Positions 7,990-18,006 are shown, counted from the stretch's first letter. The stretch: 64,000 bases of DNA from Streptomyces shenzhenensis (GCF_021462265.1 NZ_JAJONF010000003.1:372001-436000), one strand, 5' to 3'. The notes: a model not told the origin generated them from the sequence alone. Numbers and translations are program-made.

Positions 7990-8113
7990 CGTGGCTCCCC
8001 TCCTGCCGCGTGGCTCTCCGGTTGAGTGACGCAGACACTACGCACCGTGTGCGGGAGGGGAGCAGGTGTTTGGCATTTTCCGGTGGAACATGCGTCCGGC
8101 ACACTAGTGTTGG

Positions 8114-8142
8114 TCGACTGGACTGCTTTTCACACCAGTTGA
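8114..8142. other. Imperfect inverted repeat between lysA-like gene and Roadblock operon
   Basis: Arms tcgactgg (8114-8121) and ccagttga (8135-8142) pair with one mismatch around a 13-base loop. The repeat lies 21 bases past the stop of the decarboxylase gene. It could be a weak terminator or an operator for the Roadblock operon. Confidence 0.3.
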
Positions 8143-8162
8143 TCGCTGCTGTCCGAGGCGTC

Positions 8163-9572
8163 TCAACGGCTTCCGGTTGCGCGCAGGGTGGTGAGCGCGT
8201 CGGCATGCGCCCCTCCGGATTCGGCCACCACCTCGGCGACCGTCTGCGGCTCCCGTACGACGGCGAACGCCACGCCCCCGTCACCGTCCGGCACGAAGCC
8301 GTAAACCCCGGGCCGGGCGAGGGAGTTGTAGGAGTAGTGGGTGCCGAAGTAGTACGCCCCGGTGTCCAGCGCGGCCGCGAAGTCCCCCTGGTCCAGCGGC
8401 GGCAGCGCGCGCCCCTCGGCGAGCAGGTCGCCCGAGAAACAGGCCGGCCCCGCCACGTCCTGCACCACCGGCGCCCCCTCCTTCGGCCGCCCCTTCGCGT
8501 CGTACGCGGCGATCCTGAGCGGCCACGCCCCCGGCACGTACACCGTCCGCGGCGCCACCTGCACCCCCGCGTGCGTCACCGCGATCCGCCGCCCGCCGGA
8601 GCTCTTCGCGTACTCCACCCGGGCCACCACCGTGCCGTGCCGGGCCAGCAGCGACCGCCCGAACTCCGTCACCAGCCCGTACCGCCCGTCGAACAGGCCC
8701 GGCACCGCCTGGGCCAGCAGCCGCGCGTACTGCGCGTACGTGGGCTCCGTCGCCTCCGAGGCGAAGTTGACCGAAAGCCCGCCCCCGATGTCGAGGGTGT
8801 CCACCTGCCGCCGTCCGGCGCGCGCGTTGATCTCCTCGGCCAGCGCGTACGTCTCCGCCACGCCCCGCGCCAGCAGCGACAGCGAGATCCCCTGCGACCC
8901 GACGTGCGCGTGCAGCCGCGTCAGCCACGGCCGCTCCGCGAACGCCTGTACGACCCACTCCCGGGCCCCCTCGTCCCGCAGCCCCACCCCGAACTTCGAG
9001 GTCGCGGTCGCGGTGGAGGTGGCCCCGATCGTCCCGGCCCCGATCTGTGGGTTCACCCGGATCCCGAGCGGCGATCGGGTACGGCCGGGGTGCCGGAGCG
9101 CGTCGATCCTGGTGAGCTCCTGCGGGTTGTCGGCGTTCACGGCCACGCCCAGCGCCAGTGCCTCGCGCAGCTCCGCCTCGGTCTTCGCGGGCGCGTCGAA
9201 CACCATCAGCTCCGCCGGCATCCCGGCCGCTCGCGCCAGCGCCAGCTCGCCCGCGCTGGCCACCTCGGCGCCCAGGCCGGCCTCGGCCAGCAGTCGCAGG
9301 ACCGGGACCAGCGGATTCGCCTTCACCGCGAAGGCGTGCAGGATCGCGGTGCCGGGCGCGGCGACCGCCTCGAACGCCCGGCGCAGCGCCGCGGCCGACG
9401 CGCGGATGCCCCGTACGTCCAGCAGGCCCACGATCGGCGCGTCCGGCCCCAGCAGTCCCTGCTCCACCGCCGCCCGCACGGCGCCGTCCCGCCGCCCGGC
9501 CCGCTCCTCATCGTCCCCGTGTCCGTCCACGACGTCCCCCGACATGTCGTCGTCCACACCCTTGAGGCCCAT
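8163..9572 (-). CDS. LysA-like PLP decarboxylase (DAP/ornithine/arginine decarboxylase 2 family)
   Basis: The protein has 469 residues from the ATG at 9572; the ATG at 9545 is an alternative, and neither has a strong ribosome binding site. Fold-type III alanine-racemase barrel motifs are present: HAFAVKANP (PLP lysine), GIRVNPQIGAG, SKFGV, HAHVGSQG, DIGGGLSVNF, TEFGRSLLA and the second-domain Cys motif GPACFSGD. LysA enzymes carry EPGR where this has EFGR, so meso-diaminopimelate decarboxylation is likely but not secure. The gene stands alone, divergent from hutU. Lysine genes are not nearby, and a housekeeping lysA probably exists elsewhere. It may be a specialised decarboxylase. Confidence 0.85.
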   Translation of the reverse strand: MGLKGVDDDMSGDVVDGHGDDEERAGRRDGAVRAAVEQGLLGPDAPIVGLLDVRGIRASAAALRRAFEAVAAPGTAILHAFAVKANPLVPVLRLLAEAGLGAEVASAGELALARAAGMPAELMVFDAPAKTEAELREALALGVAVNADNPQELTRIDALRHPGRTRSPLGIRVNPQIGAGTIGATSTATATSKFGVGLRDEGAREWVVQAFAERPWLTRLHAHVGSQGISLSLLARGVAETYALAEEINARAGRRQVDTLDIGGGLSVNFASEATEPTYAQYARLLAQAVPGLFDGRYGLVTEFGRSLLARHGTVVARVEYAKSSGGRRIAVTHAGVQVAPRTVYVPGAWPLRIAAYDAKGRPKEGAPVVQDVAGPACFSGDLLAEGRALPPLDQGDFAAALDTGAYYFGTHYSYNSLARPGVYGFVPDGDGGVAFAVVREPQTVAEVVAESGGAHADALTTLRATGSR

Positions 9573-9620
9573 AAGTCCAGCCAAACATCCGGGATGCGGC
9601 CGCGCTGCCGGACCCATGTA

Positions 9621-9659
9621 TTGACTAGTTCTATTCAGCAAGCCAGGATGTGAATAACC
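9621..9659 (+). promoter_or_regulatory. Candidate hut operon promoter with shared motif
   Basis: TTGACT (9621-9626) and CAGGAT (9644-9649) are 17 bases apart, close to the vegetative consensus for Streptomyces. The expected start is near 9656. The motif ATGTGAATAACC (9648-9659), also present upstream of the lyase gene at 2758, overlaps the -10 hexamer and expected start, where a regulator could act. Confidence 0.45.
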
Positions 9660-9709
9660 GCAGGAATACTTCGCCGGCCGCTGATCCCGGATCCGCCAGG
9701 AGGCAGACC

Positions 9710-11428
9710 ATGTCAGGACCCCTCCCGCCCGTCTCCCGCCACCACCCTCAAACGAGGCCCTACGGGCCGCCCCCTGGTGGAGTACGAGCGCCGCGCGGTA
9801 CGGAACTGAGCGCCCTGGGATGGCAGCAGGAAGCCGCCCTGCGGATGCTGCAGAACAACCTGGACCCCGAGGTCGCCGAACACCCCGACAAGCTCGTCGT
9901 CTACGGCGGCACCGGCAAGGCCGCCCGCGACTGGCGCTCCTTCGACGCCATGGTGCGCACCCTTCGCACCCTCAAGCAGGACGAGACCATGCTGGTCCAG
10001 TCCGGCCGCCCGGTCGGCGTGATGCAGACCCACGAGTGGGCCCCGCGCGTCCTCATCGCCAACTCCAACCTCGTCGGGGACTGGGCCAACTGGGAGGAGT
10101 TCCGCCGCCTGGAGGCCCTCGGCCTGACCATGTACGGCCAGATGACCGCCGGCTCCTGGATCTACATCGGCACCCAGGGCATCCTCCAGGGCACCTACGA
10201 GACCTTCGCCGCCGTCGCCGCCAAGAAGTTCGGCGGCACCCTCGCCGGGACCATCACCCTGACGGCCGGCCTCGGCGGCATGGGCGGCGCCCAGCCCCTC
10301 GCGGTCACCATGAACGACGGCGTCGCGATCTGTGTCGACTGCGACCCGCGCGCCATCGAGCGCCGCATCGAGCACCGTTACCTCGACGTCAAGGCCGACA
10401 GCCTCGACCACGCCCTCCAGCTGGCGACCGAGGCCCGCGACGCCCGCCGCCCGCTGTCCATCGGCGTCCTCGGCAACGCGGCCGAACTGGTGCCGCAACT
10501 GCTCGCGATGAACGCGCCCATCGACATCGTCACCGACCAGACCTCGGCCCACGACCCGCTGTCGTACCTGCCGGTCGGCGTCGCCTTCGAGGACATGGCC
10601 GACGCGGCCGCCAAGGACCCGGCAGGCTTCACCACCCGCGCCCGCGAGTCCATGGCCCGGCACGTCGAGGCCATGGTCGGCTTCATGGACGCCGGCGCCG
10701 AGGTCTTCGACTACGGCAACTCCATCCGCGGCGAGGCGCGACTGGCCGGATACGAGCGGGCGTTCGCCTTCCCCGGCTTCGTCCCCGCCTACATCCGCCC
10801 GCTCTTCTGCGAGGGCAAGGGCCCCTTCCGGTGGGCGGCCCTGTCCGGCGACCCCGCCGACATCGCCAAGACCGACCGGGCCATCCTCGACCTCTTCCCG
10901 GAGAACGAGTCCCTCGCCCGCTGGATCAAGATGGCCGAGGAGCGGGTCCACTTCCAGGGGCTGCCCGCGCGCATCTGCTGGCTCGGCTACGGCGAGCGGG
11001 ACAAGGCCGGCGAGCGGTTCAACGACATGGTGGCGAGCGGCGAGCTGGCCGCGCCGCTGGCGATCGGCCGTGACCACCTCGACTGCGGCTCCGTGGCCTC
11101 TCCCTACCGCGAGACGGAGGCCATGCTGGACGGCTCCGACGCGATCGCCGACTGGCCGCTGCTGAACGCGATGGTCAACGTGGCGTCGGGTGCGTCCTGG
11201 GTCTCCATCCACCATGGCGGCGGGGTCGGCATGGGGCGGTCGATCCACGCGGGGCAGGTGACGGTCGCCGACGGCACGAAGCTGGGCGGGGAGAAGATCC
11301 GGCGGGTTCTCACCAACGACCCCGGCATGGGTGTCATCCGGCATGTGGACGCCGGGTACGACATCGCGGAGTCGGTCGCCGAGGAGCGGGGCGTGCGCGT
11401 GCCGATGCGTGAGGGCGAGTCGGCGTGA
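9710..11428 (+). CDS. hutU: Urocanate hydratase
   Basis: The 572-residue protein hydrates urocanate to 4-imidazolone-5-propionate with tightly bound NAD+, the second step of histidine degradation. Typical urocanase segments are visible: [20 protein letters not shown] followed by [48 protein letters not shown] and the glycine-rich HHGGGVGMG near the end. The start is the ATG at 9710 with GGAGG 6 bases before it; the GTG at 9650 would add 20 residues without support. It is first in the hut operon. The next gene starts on a GTG overlapping its stop. No ordinary hutH is in the window. Confidence 0.97.
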   Translation: MSGPLPPVSRHHPQTRPYGPPPGGVRAPRGTELSALGWQQEAALRMLQNNLDPEVAEHPDKLVVYGGTGKAARDWRSFDAMVRTLRTLKQDETMLVQSGRPVGVMQTHEWAPRVLIANSNLVGDWANWEEFRRLEALGLTMYGQMTAGSWIYIGTQGILQGTYETFAAVAAKKFGGTLAGTITLTAGLGGMGGAQPLAVTMNDGVAICVDCDPRAIERRIEHRYLDVKADSLDHALQLATEARDARRPLSIGVLGNAAELVPQLLAMNAPIDIVTDQTSAHDPLSYLPVGVAFEDMADAAAKDPAGFTTRARESMARHVEAMVGFMDAGAEVFDYGNSIRGEARLAGYERAFAFPGFVPAYIRPLFCEGKGPFRWAALSGDPADIAKTDRAILDLFPENESLARWIKMAEERVHFQGLPARICWLGYGERDKAGERFNDMVASGELAAPLAIGRDHLDCGSVASPYRETEAMLDGSDAIADWPLLNAMVNVASGASWVSIHHGGGVGMGRSIHAGQVTVADGTKLGGEKIRRVLTNDPGMGVIRHVDAGYDIAESVAEERGVRVPMREGESA

Positions 11429-12861
11429 CGAGCGGCGAGTCTCCGGTGGGGGCCGAGCTCTCGTCGCCGGGCGCGGGTGCGGCTGTGCCCACCCTCCCCC
11501 ACTCTCAACTTCGTTCGAGCGGGGGGACCCCCACCGCCCTGCGGAACGACTGCCCACAGCCTGTAGGGGCCGAGGGCCCGCAGCCTGTACGGGCTGCGCG
11601 GGCCGAGGGACCGCGGCCTGGTGCCACGTCGGCCGACAGCGCTGCCTCCTTCCACGCCATGTGGCGGGAGTTGCTTCCCGTCGGTCGGCGCGCCGACTCC
11701 CACGGGTATCGGCGGTTCGCCTGGACCGGAGCCGATGCCGAGTGCCGGGACTGGTTCAGGGAGCAGGCCGAGGGACGGGGGCTGAGGTACGAGGTCGACC
11801 GGAACGGGAACCAGTGGGCCTGGCTCGGGGATCCGGATGCCGGGGACGCTGTCGTCACCGGGTCGCATCTGGACTCCGTGCCGGACGGCGGGGCCTTCGA
11901 CGGGCCCCTCGGGGTCGTGTCCTCCTTCGCCGCGCTGGACGAACTCCGGCGGCGGGGGACCGAGTTCGCACGCCCCCTCGCCATCGTGAACTTCGGAGAC
12001 GAGGAGGGCGCCCGGTTCGGGCTCGCCTGTGTCGGGTCCCGGCTGACCGCGGGGCACCTGACCGTCGAGCAGGCCCACCGGCTCACCGACGGCGACGGCA
12101 TCACCCTGCCGCAGGCCATGGCGGCCGCCGGCTACGACCCCGACGCCATCGGCCCCGACCCCGAGCGGCTCGCCCGCATCGGTGCCTTCGTCGAACTGCA
12201 TGTCGAACAGGGCCGGGCGCTGGACCTCTCCGGCGACCGGGTCGGCATCGCCAGCGCCATCTGGCCGCACGGCCGCTGGCGGTTCGACTTCCGGGGCGAG
12301 GCCAACCACGCCGGCACCACCCGGCTTGCGGACCGGCACGACCCCATGCTGTCGTACGCCGAGACCGTGCTCGCCGCCCGCCGCGAGGCCGAACTCGCCG
12401 GTGCCGTCGCCACCTTCGGCAAGATCGCCGTCGAGCCGAACGGCGTCAACGCCATCCCCTCCCTGGTGCGCGGCTGGCTCGACTCCCGCGCCGCCGACCA
12501 GGCCACCCTCGACACCGTCGTCGGCGGCATCGAGAAGGCGGCCCGGGAGTACGCGCAGGCGCACGGCATCGACCTGGACGTGGTCCGCGAGTCGTTCACG
12601 CCGGTCGTGGAGTTCGACCACGCCCTGCGGGACGAACTCGGCCGGATCCTCGGCAAGGACACCGGTCTCACCGTGCCCGTCCTCGGTACCGGGGCCGGAC
12701 ACGACGCCGGGATCCTCTCCGGGAGCGTCCCGACGGCCATGCTGTTCGTGCGCAACCCCACCGGCGTCTCGCACTCCCCGGCCGAGTTCGCGGCCGAGGA
12801 CGACTGCGTGGCCGGGGTGAGCGCGCTCGCCGACGTACTGGAAGGGCTGGCCCGCGGGTGA
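11425..12861 (+). CDS. M20-family amidohydrolase in hut operon, candidate N-formylglutamate deformylase
   Basis: The 478-residue protein is a zinc amidohydrolase of the allantoate/carbamoylase branch of M20. Metal-binding motifs are [32 protein letters not shown] and the late SHSPAEF. The GTG start overlaps the hutU stop, and its own stop overlaps the hutF start, so it is embedded in histidine catabolism. HutF makes N-formylglutamate, and no HutG is present, so this enzyme probably releases glutamate and formate. Annotation as allantoate amidohydrolase would ignore the context. Residues ~10-65 are low-complexity, and residues 24-37 are encoded by a dispersed repeat (11494-11533). Homology to the family resumes near residue 75. 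Confidence 0.85.
   Translation: MTSGESPVGAELSSPGAGAAVPTLPHSQLRSSGGTPTALRNDCPQPVGAEGPQPVRAARAEGPRPGATSADSAASFHAMWRELLPVGRRADSHGYRRFAWTGADAECRDWFREQAEGRGLRYEVDRNGNQWAWLGDPDAGDAVVTGSHLDSVPDGGAFDGPLGVVSSFAALDELRRRGTEFARPLAIVNFGDEEGARFGLACVGSRLTAGHLTVEQAHRLTDGDGITLPQAMAAAGYDPDAIGPDPERLARIGAFVELHVEQGRALDLSGDRVGIASAIWPHGRWRFDFRGEANHAGTTRLADRHDPMLSYAETVLAARREAELAGAVATFGKIAVEPNGVNAIPSLVRGWLDSRAADQATLDTVVGGIEKAAREYAQAHGIDLDVVRESFTPVVEFDHALRDELGRILGKDTGLTVPVLGTGAGHDAGILSGSVPTAMLFVRNPTGVSHSPAEFAAEDDCVAGVSALADVLEGLARG
11494..11533. repeat. Interspersed palindromic repeat inside a coding region
   Basis: The sequence begins ctccccc and ends ggggggaccccca with a central acttcgttcgagc, a common Streptomyces interspersed palindrome. 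Related copies are at 26257-26286 and 58871-58908. Here it is translated as residues 24-37 of the M20 amidohydrolase. Confidence 0.6.
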
Positions 12862-14198
12862 CGACACGGACGACGTACTGGTTGGAGTACGCCTGGCTGG
12901 ACCCGCACGTCCAGGCGGGCGTCGCCGTCGAGGTGGCCGGCGGCCGGATCACGGCGGTGCGCACCGAGGTGCCCGCGCCGCCGCCCGGGGCCGAGGTGCT
13001 GCGCGGCCTCACCCTCCCCGGCCTGGCGAACGCCCACTCGCACGCCTTCCACCGCGCGCTGCGCGGCACCGTCCAGGTGGGCTCCGGGACCTTCTGGACC
13101 TGGCGTGACGTGATGTACGGCTTCGCCGGCCAACTGACCCCGGAGACCTACCACGCGCTCGCCCGCGCGGTGTACGCCGAGATGGCCCTGGCGGGTGTCG
13201 CCTGCGTCGGCGAGTTCCACTACGTCCACCACGCTCCCGACGGCACCCCGTACGCCGACCCCAACGCCATGGGCGAGGCGCTGATCGCGGCGGCCGCCGA
13301 CGCCGGCATCCGGATCACCCTCCTCGACACCGCCTACCTCTCCGCGGGCTTCGGTGAGCCGCCCGACGCCCATCAGCGGCGCTTCTCCGACGGCAGCGCG
13401 GAGGCCTGGGCCGAACGCTGTGCAGTTCTCAAGGAACGGGATCACGCACGGATCGGGGCGGCGATCCACTCCGTACGGGCGGTGCCCGCCGGGCAGTTGG
13501 CGACCGTGGCGCAGTGGGCCGACGAGCGGCGGGCCCCGCTCCATGTGCACCTGTCCGAGCAGACGGCGGAGAACGACGCCTGCCGGGCCGCCCACGGCTG
13601 CACCCCCGCCCGCCTGCTCGCCGACCACGGCGTCCTCGGCCCGCGCACCACCGGCGTCCACAACACCCATCTCACCGACGAGGACATCGCGCTGATCGGC
13701 GGCTCCGGCACCGGCACCTGCATGTGCCCGACCACCGAGCGCGACCTGGCCGACGGCATCGGCCCCGCCGTCGCACTCCAGAAGCAGGGCTCGCCGCTCT
13801 CCCTCGGCTCCGACAGCCACGCCGTCATCGACCTGCTCGAAGAGGCGCGCGCGATGGAGCTCGACGAGCGGCTGCGCACCCGCACCCGGGGCCACTGGAC
13901 GGCCGCCGCCCTGCTGCGCGCCGCCAGTGCCGACGGCCACGCCGCCCTCGGCTGGGACGACGCCGGCACCATCGGGACCGGCATGTTCGCCGACCTCACC
14001 ACGATCGCGCTGGACTCGGTCAGAACGGCAGGGCCGCTGCCACGCCTCGGCGCCGAGACGGCCGTATTCGCCGCGACCGCGGCGGACGTACGGCACACGG
14101 TCGTCGGGGGCCGGCACGTCGTACGAGACGGCGCGCACACCCTCGTACCCGATGTGCCGCAGGCCCTCGCGCGGGCCGTCGAAGCCCTTCGCGCCTGA
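12858..14198 (+). CDS. hutF: Formimidoylglutamate deiminase
   Basis: The 446-residue protein is an amidohydrolase-superfamily enzyme that deiminates N-formimino-L-glutamate to N-formyl-L-glutamate and ammonia. Metal ligands and family motifs are visible: [16 protein letters not shown] (HxH), a Trp-rich segment [22 protein letters not shown], then HLSEQTAEN and [20 protein letters not shown] (late His/Asp). The start is GTG at 12858 overlapping the previous stop (GTGA). Its presence means the organism uses the five-step histidine route through formylglutamate rather than direct hydrolysis by HutG to formamide. Confidence 0.95.
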   Translation: MTTRTTYWLEYAWLDPHVQAGVAVEVAGGRITAVRTEVPAPPPGAEVLRGLTLPGLANAHSHAFHRALRGTVQVGSGTFWTWRDVMYGFAGQLTPETYHALARAVYAEMALAGVACVGEFHYVHHAPDGTPYADPNAMGEALIAAAADAGIRITLLDTAYLSAGFGEPPDAHQRRFSDGSAEAWAERCAVLKERDHARIGAAIHSVRAVPAGQLATVAQWADERRAPLHVHLSEQTAENDACRAAHGCTPARLLADHGVLGPRTTGVHNTHLTDEDIALIGGSGTGTCMCPTTERDLADGIGPAVALQKQGSPLSLGSDSHAVIDLLEEARAMELDERLRTRTRGHWTAAALLRAASADGHAALGWDDAGTIGTGMFADLTTIALDSVRTAGPLPRLGAETAVFAATAADVRHTVVGGRHVVRDGAHTLVPDVPQALARAVEALRA

Positions 14199-14233
14199 CG
14201 ACCGACCCACTCAAGGACTCCGACGAGGTCACC

Positions 14234-15412
14234 ATGAGCAGCAGCACCGTCATCACCAACATCGCCACGCTGGTCACCAACGACCCCTCCCTCGGTGACA
14301 ACTCCCCTCTCGGTCTGATCCAGGACGCGGCCGTCGTCATCGACGGCGACCGTGTCGTGTGGACCGGTGAATCCAGCAAAGCACCCGCCACTGACAACCG
14401 GGTCGACGCGGCCGGCCGGGCGGTGCTGCCGGGCTTCGTGGACTCCCACTCCCACCTGCTCTTCGCGGGCGACCGCACCGAGGAGTTCAACGCCCGCATG
14501 TCCGGCCGTTCGTACACGGCGGGCGGCATCCGCACGACGGTGGCCGCGACCCGGGCCGCGTCGGACGAGGAACTGGAGCAGAACCTCACCCGTTACCTCA
14601 CCGAGGCTCTCCGCCAGGGCACCACCACCTTCGAGACGAAGTCGGGCTACGGCCTGACGGTCGCCGACGAGTCCCGCGCCCTGCGCATCGCGGCCCGGCA
14701 CACCGACGAGGTGACGTACCTGGGCGCCCACATCGTCTCGCCCGACCACGCCGACGACCCGGCCGCGTACGTCGCCCTCGTCACCGGCGAGATGCTGGAC
14801 GCCTGCGCGCCGTACGCCCGTTGGATCGACGTCTTCTGCGAGAAGGGCGCCTTCGACGGCGACCAGGCCCGGACGATCCTCACCGCGGGCAGGGCCAGGG
14901 GCCTGACCCCGCGCATCCACGCCAACCAGCTCTCCTACGGCCCCGGTGTCCAGCTCGCCGTGGAACTCGACGCGGCCAGCGCCGACCACTGCACCCACCT
15001 GACGCCCGAGGACGTGGACGCCCTCGCCAACAGCCGGACGGTGGCCACCCTCCTGCCCGGCGCCGAGTTCTCCACCCGCGCCCAGTGGCCCGACGCCCGC
15101 CGCCTCCTCGACGCCGGCGCGACGGTCGCCCTCTCCACCGACTGCAACCCCGGCTCGTCCTTCACGTCCTCCGTCCCCTTCTGCGTCGCCCTGGCCGTCC
15201 GCGACATGGGGATGACCCCCGACGAGGCGGTCTGGTCGGCCACGGCGGGCGGCGCGGCAGCCCTGCGCCGGGACGACATCGGCCGCCTGACCCCGGGCGC
15301 CTACGCCGACCTGCTCCTGCTGGACGCCCCGAGCCACGTCCACCTGGCCTACCGGCCGGGGGTGCCGCTGGTCAGCGAGGTGTGGCGGCGGGGCGTACGG
15401 GTCGCCGGCTGA
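14234..15412 (+). CDS. hutI: Imidazolonepropionase
   Basis: The 392-residue protein hydrolyses 4-imidazolone-5-propionate to N-formimino-L-glutamate, the third step of histidine degradation. It has the amidohydrolase HxH motif in [49 protein letters not shown] and the metal-ligand Asp in [11 protein letters not shown]. The start is the ATG at 14234 with GAGG a few bases upstream. It follows hutF by 35 bases and closes the operon. The stop lies within a short inverted repeat (gccggc tga gccggc, 15404-15418), which may help termination ahead of the convergent sigma gene. Confidence 0.96.
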   Translation: MSSSTVITNIATLVTNDPSLGDNSPLGLIQDAAVVIDGDRVVWTGESSKAPATDNRVDAAGRAVLPGFVDSHSHLLFAGDRTEEFNARMSGRSYTAGGIRTTVAATRAASDEELEQNLTRYLTEALRQGTTTFETKSGYGLTVADESRALRIAARHTDEVTYLGAHIVSPDHADDPAAYVALVTGEMLDACAPYARWIDVFCEKGAFDGDQARTILTAGRARGLTPRIHANQLSYGPGVQLAVELDAASADHCTHLTPEDVDALANSRTVATLLPGAEFSTRAQWPDARRLLDAGATVALSTDCNPGSSFTSSVPFCVALAVRDMGMTPDEAVWSATAGGAAALRRDDIGRLTPGAYADLLLLDAPSHVHLAYRPGVPLVSEVWRRGVRVAG

Positions 15413-15437
15413 GCCGGCTCGCCCCCGCCCGCCGGGG

Positions 15438-16331
15438 CTATTCGTCCAGGGTGAGTGCCCTGCGCAGCCGCACGAGGGTGCGGGACAACAGGCGGGACAC
15501 GTGCATCTGGGAGATCCCGAGTTCGTCGCCGATCTCCGACTGGGTCATGCCCGCGACGAAGCGGAGGGAGAGGATGGTGCGGTCCCTGGACGGGAGTTCC
15601 GCGATGAGGGGCTTGAGGGACTCGATGTACTCGATGCCCTCCAGGCCGTGGTCCTCGTAGCCGATGCGGTCCGCCAGGGCGCCCTCGGACTCGTCCTCCT
15701 CGGGTTGCGCGTCCAGGGAGGAGGCCGTATACGCGTTGGAGGCCGCCATGCCCTCGACGACCTCCTCGTTGGAGAGGCCGAGACGTTCCGCGAGCTCCGC
15801 GACCGTGGGGGCACGGTCCAGTTTCTGGGCCAGTTCGTCGCCCGCCTTGGCGAGGTCCAGGCGGAGCTCCTGGAGGCGGCGCGGGACCCGTACCGACCAC
15901 GACGTGTCGCGGAAGAAACGCTTGATCTCGCCGACGATGGTCGGCATCGCGAAGGTGGGGAACTCGACGCCCCGGGAGAGCTCGAAGCGGTCGATCGCCT
16001 TGATCAGGCCGATGGTGCCGACCTGGATGATGTCCTCCATCGGCTCGCTGCGCGAGCGGAAGCGGGAGGCGGCGAACTTGACCAGAGCGAGGTTCAGTTC
16101 GACGAGGGTGTTGCGGACGTACGAATACTCGCGCGTGCCTTCCTCCAGCGACTCCAGCCGCTCGAAGAGGGTCTTGGACAACGCGCGCGCGTCGACCGCG
16201 TCGACCTCGTCGTACGGGGGGATCTCCGGGAGGCCGAGTCCGGCGAAGAATCCCTCGATGGCATCCAGTGTTTCCGGTGGGGGAGTCGACGTCGCCGTCA
16301 GGGGGCGCGAGGCGTCGAGCCGGGGTGACAT
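15438..16331 (-). CDS. SigB/SigF-family RNA polymerase sigma factor
   Basis: The 297-residue group 3 sigma factor has region 2 (LVKFAASRFRSRSEPMEDII, then QVGTIGLIKAIDRFE), region 3 (PRRLQELRLDLAKAGDELAQ) and region 4 with a helix-turn-helix (LPSRDRTILSLRFVAGMTQS, then EIGDELGISQMHVSRLL). The start is the ATG at 16331 with GGAGG 5 bases before it; an upstream TTG at 16355 is less likely. It is divergent from genes for an anti-anti-sigma factor and a kinase-type anti-sigma factor, the usual partner-switching set. In S. coelicolor the corresponding locus encodes SigI (recalled, unchecked). A stress role is likely. Confidence 0.93.
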   Translation of the reverse strand: MSPRLDASRPLTATSTPPPETLDAIEGFFAGLGLPEIPPYDEVDAVDARALSKTLFERLESLEEGTREYSYVRNTLVELNLALVKFAASRFRSRSEPMEDIIQVGTIGLIKAIDRFELSRGVEFPTFAMPTIVGEIKRFFRDTSWSVRVPRRLQELRLDLAKAGDELAQKLDRAPTVAELAERLGLSNEEVVEGMAASNAYTASSLDAQPEEDESEGALADRIGYEDHGLEGIEYIESLKPLIAELPSRDRTILSLRFVAGMTQSEIGDELGISQMHVSRLLSRTLVRLRRALTLDE

Positions 16332-16653
16332 GGTGTCCTCCATCGTTCTCGGCAATAAGGCTGCCGGAGCCGTGCGTGCACTGCGGTGTGCGGCGCCTCC
16401 AAAGCCGGCCGTGTCGGTTGACGTGTCCTTACCTGTACGTGTCCCTACTAGCCCTACCCGCTCCGTCGAGCCACTCGCAAGTCCGTTCTATTATCGTTTG
16501 TCCCGTTCTGCGCGGTTGTTCGGGTGTCGGGTTGCGTGCAGAAGGCGTAATGTTCGAGGGCGTCGGCATGGCGTTCGGCAGACATCGGTGGGCATCGTCA
16601 GACATCGGTCAGACGGTGGCGAAAGCGGTCACGACCTCGGGAGAGAGACGGCA
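16332..16653. other. Divergent intergenic region, sigma factor / anti-anti-sigma
   Basis: This 322-base gap must hold promoters for both directions. For the sigma gene, TTGCGA (16480-16475, minus strand) and TAGGGC (16456-16451) are 18 bases apart, a weak housekeeping match. I found no convincing SigB-type GTTT/GGGTA pair. No further gene is supported. Confidence 0.4.
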
Positions 16654-17073
16654 ATGGACCACGGGACGGTCGGCAGCGCACAGTCGGGCCGGCTGCTGGT
16701 GGAGGTGCGGGAAGAAGGCTCCAGCGCCGTGGTGGTTCCGGCGGGTGAGCTCGATCACCACACCGCCGACCTGCTGCGCGAGCCGCTGGACGATCTCCTC
16801 GACAAGGGCTTCTCCCGCCTTGTCGTGGACTGCTCACGCCTTGAGTTCTGTGACTCCACCGGACTGAACGTGCTGCTCGGCGCCCGCCTGCGGGCCGAGG
16901 CCGCCGGGGGCGGGGTGCACCTCGCCGGCATGCTGCCCGTCGTCGCCCGGGTCTTCGAGATCACGGGCGCCGAGGCCGTCTTCACCGTCCACGACTCCGT
17001 CGAGGCGGCGCTGGCCGACGAGGGCGCCGACGGCGGGGGCGGCGGTGCCGACACGGCCGGTGGCGAGGGCTGA
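16654..17073 (+). CDS. Anti-anti-sigma factor (STAS domain)
   Basis: The 139-residue STAS protein has VVPAGELDHHTADLLREPLD, then LVVDCSRLEFCDSTGLNVLL. Ser68 in the CDSTG motif is the predicted phosphorylation site. Unphosphorylated, such proteins bind the kinase anti-sigma factor and free the sigma factor. The last ~18 residues are Gly/Asp-rich. The start is the ATG at 16654 with GGGAGAG upstream. The partner kinase follows 180 bases downstream and the cognate sigma factor gene is divergent. Confidence 0.93.
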   Translation: MDHGTVGSAQSGRLLVEVREEGSSAVVVPAGELDHHTADLLREPLDDLLDKGFSRLVVDCSRLEFCDSTGLNVLLGARLRAEAAGGGVHLAGMLPVVARVFEITGAEAVFTVHDSVEAALADEGADGGGGGADTAGGEG

Positions 17074-17252
17074 CCCCCGGTCCGGCGTCCGGAACCGGGG
17101 GGTGTTCCCGTGGATCGCTCGGGCAGGAGAGATTCTGGATCTGTCGCCGCCCGGTCCGGCCCCGTCCGACCCGGTCGCCCCCCAGGCCCGTACGAACTGC
17201 AGCAACGCGAAATTTTCCATGTGAACCGGTGAATCGGTGAGGTGAAGCGCTG

Positions 17253-17771
17253 ATGAGCACCACCCGGCCTTACCCGCCGGGCGACCGCGGCCCGGAGCCC
17301 AGCGGCGCTTCGGGGGTGTCCGAGGAGGCGGCGTCCGATGCGCAGTCCGCCTCGACGGGGGGTCGTCAGGTCCGCAGGCTGCGCCTTGACGGCGAGAGCG
17401 GGGTCGTACCGCTCGCGCGCGATTTCACCCGCCAGGCGCTGCACGCGTGGGGGTGGCTGCCGGCCGCGACCGCCGACCACCGGGCCGCCGCCGAGGACGT
17501 GCTGCTCGTCGTCTCCGAACTCGTGACGAACGCGTGCCTGCATGCGGAGGGTCCGGACGAGCTGTTCCTGGCCTGCGACAAGAAGGTGATCCGGGTGGAG
17601 GTGTCGGACCGGGGGACCGGGCAGCCGGCGCCGCGGACCCCGCACCGGGCGGGACGGCCCGGGGGCCACGGGATGTTCATCGTCCAACGGCTCTGTCTGG
17701 ACTGGGGAGTTGTCCGGACGGCGGGGGCGGCCGGGAAGACGGTCTGGGCGGAGCTGGGGGCACCCGCGTAA
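17253..17771 (+). CDS. Anti-sigma factor kinase (HATPase, RsbW-like)
   Basis: The 172-residue protein has a disordered N-terminal ~45 residues and then an HATPase domain. The N box is LLVVSELVTNACLHA, the G1 box VEVSDRGTG and the G2 box GGHGMFIVQRL. It should phosphorylate the STAS protein and sequester the SigB-type sigma factor. The start is the ATG at 17253, with gaggtgaag upstream. The 179-base gap from the STAS gene may carry its own promoter; no clear terminator lies between. Confidence 0.92.
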   Translation: MSTTRPYPPGDRGPEPSGASGVSEEAASDAQSASTGGRQVRRLRLDGESGVVPLARDFTRQALHAWGWLPAATADHRAAAEDVLLVVSELVTNACLHAEGPDELFLACDKKVIRVEVSDRGTGQPAPRTPHRAGRPGGHGMFIVQRLCLDWGVVRTAGAAGKTVWAELGAPA

Positions 17772-17799
17772 AGGGGGCGCCGTCTTGGGTTGTTTTGCG

Positions 17800-17871
17800 G
17801 CTTGCGGCGAGTGGGCTGGTCGCGCCCTCGCGGCGGCAGCCGCACATCAAAGACAGTCCCGCGCCCCTGAT
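17800..17871 (-). repeat. Intergenic interspersed repeat, copy 1
   Basis: This is a minus-orientation copy of a family found seven times here. In plus sense the family reads roughly GGGGCGCGGG, a short variable part, TGCGGCTCCGCCGC, then GCGCGACCAGCC. It sits just after the anti-sigma factor gene. Confidence 0.6.
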
Positions 17872-18006
17872 GGGTCGCCTCGGCCTACGGGCCGCTTTGG
17901 CATCCCCACACTTCCGCCACGCCCTTTCTCTTCCCTCCTCATGGGCCCCGGCGTACCTTGACGGCCGAATCTGATACCTCGTCAGTAACGAATGGGGTGG
18001 CCGACC

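Noticed and set aside
16332..16653. SigB-type autoregulated promoter for the sigma factor operon
   Set aside because: GTTT-like and GGGTA-like elements are present but not at 14-16 base spacing on either strand.
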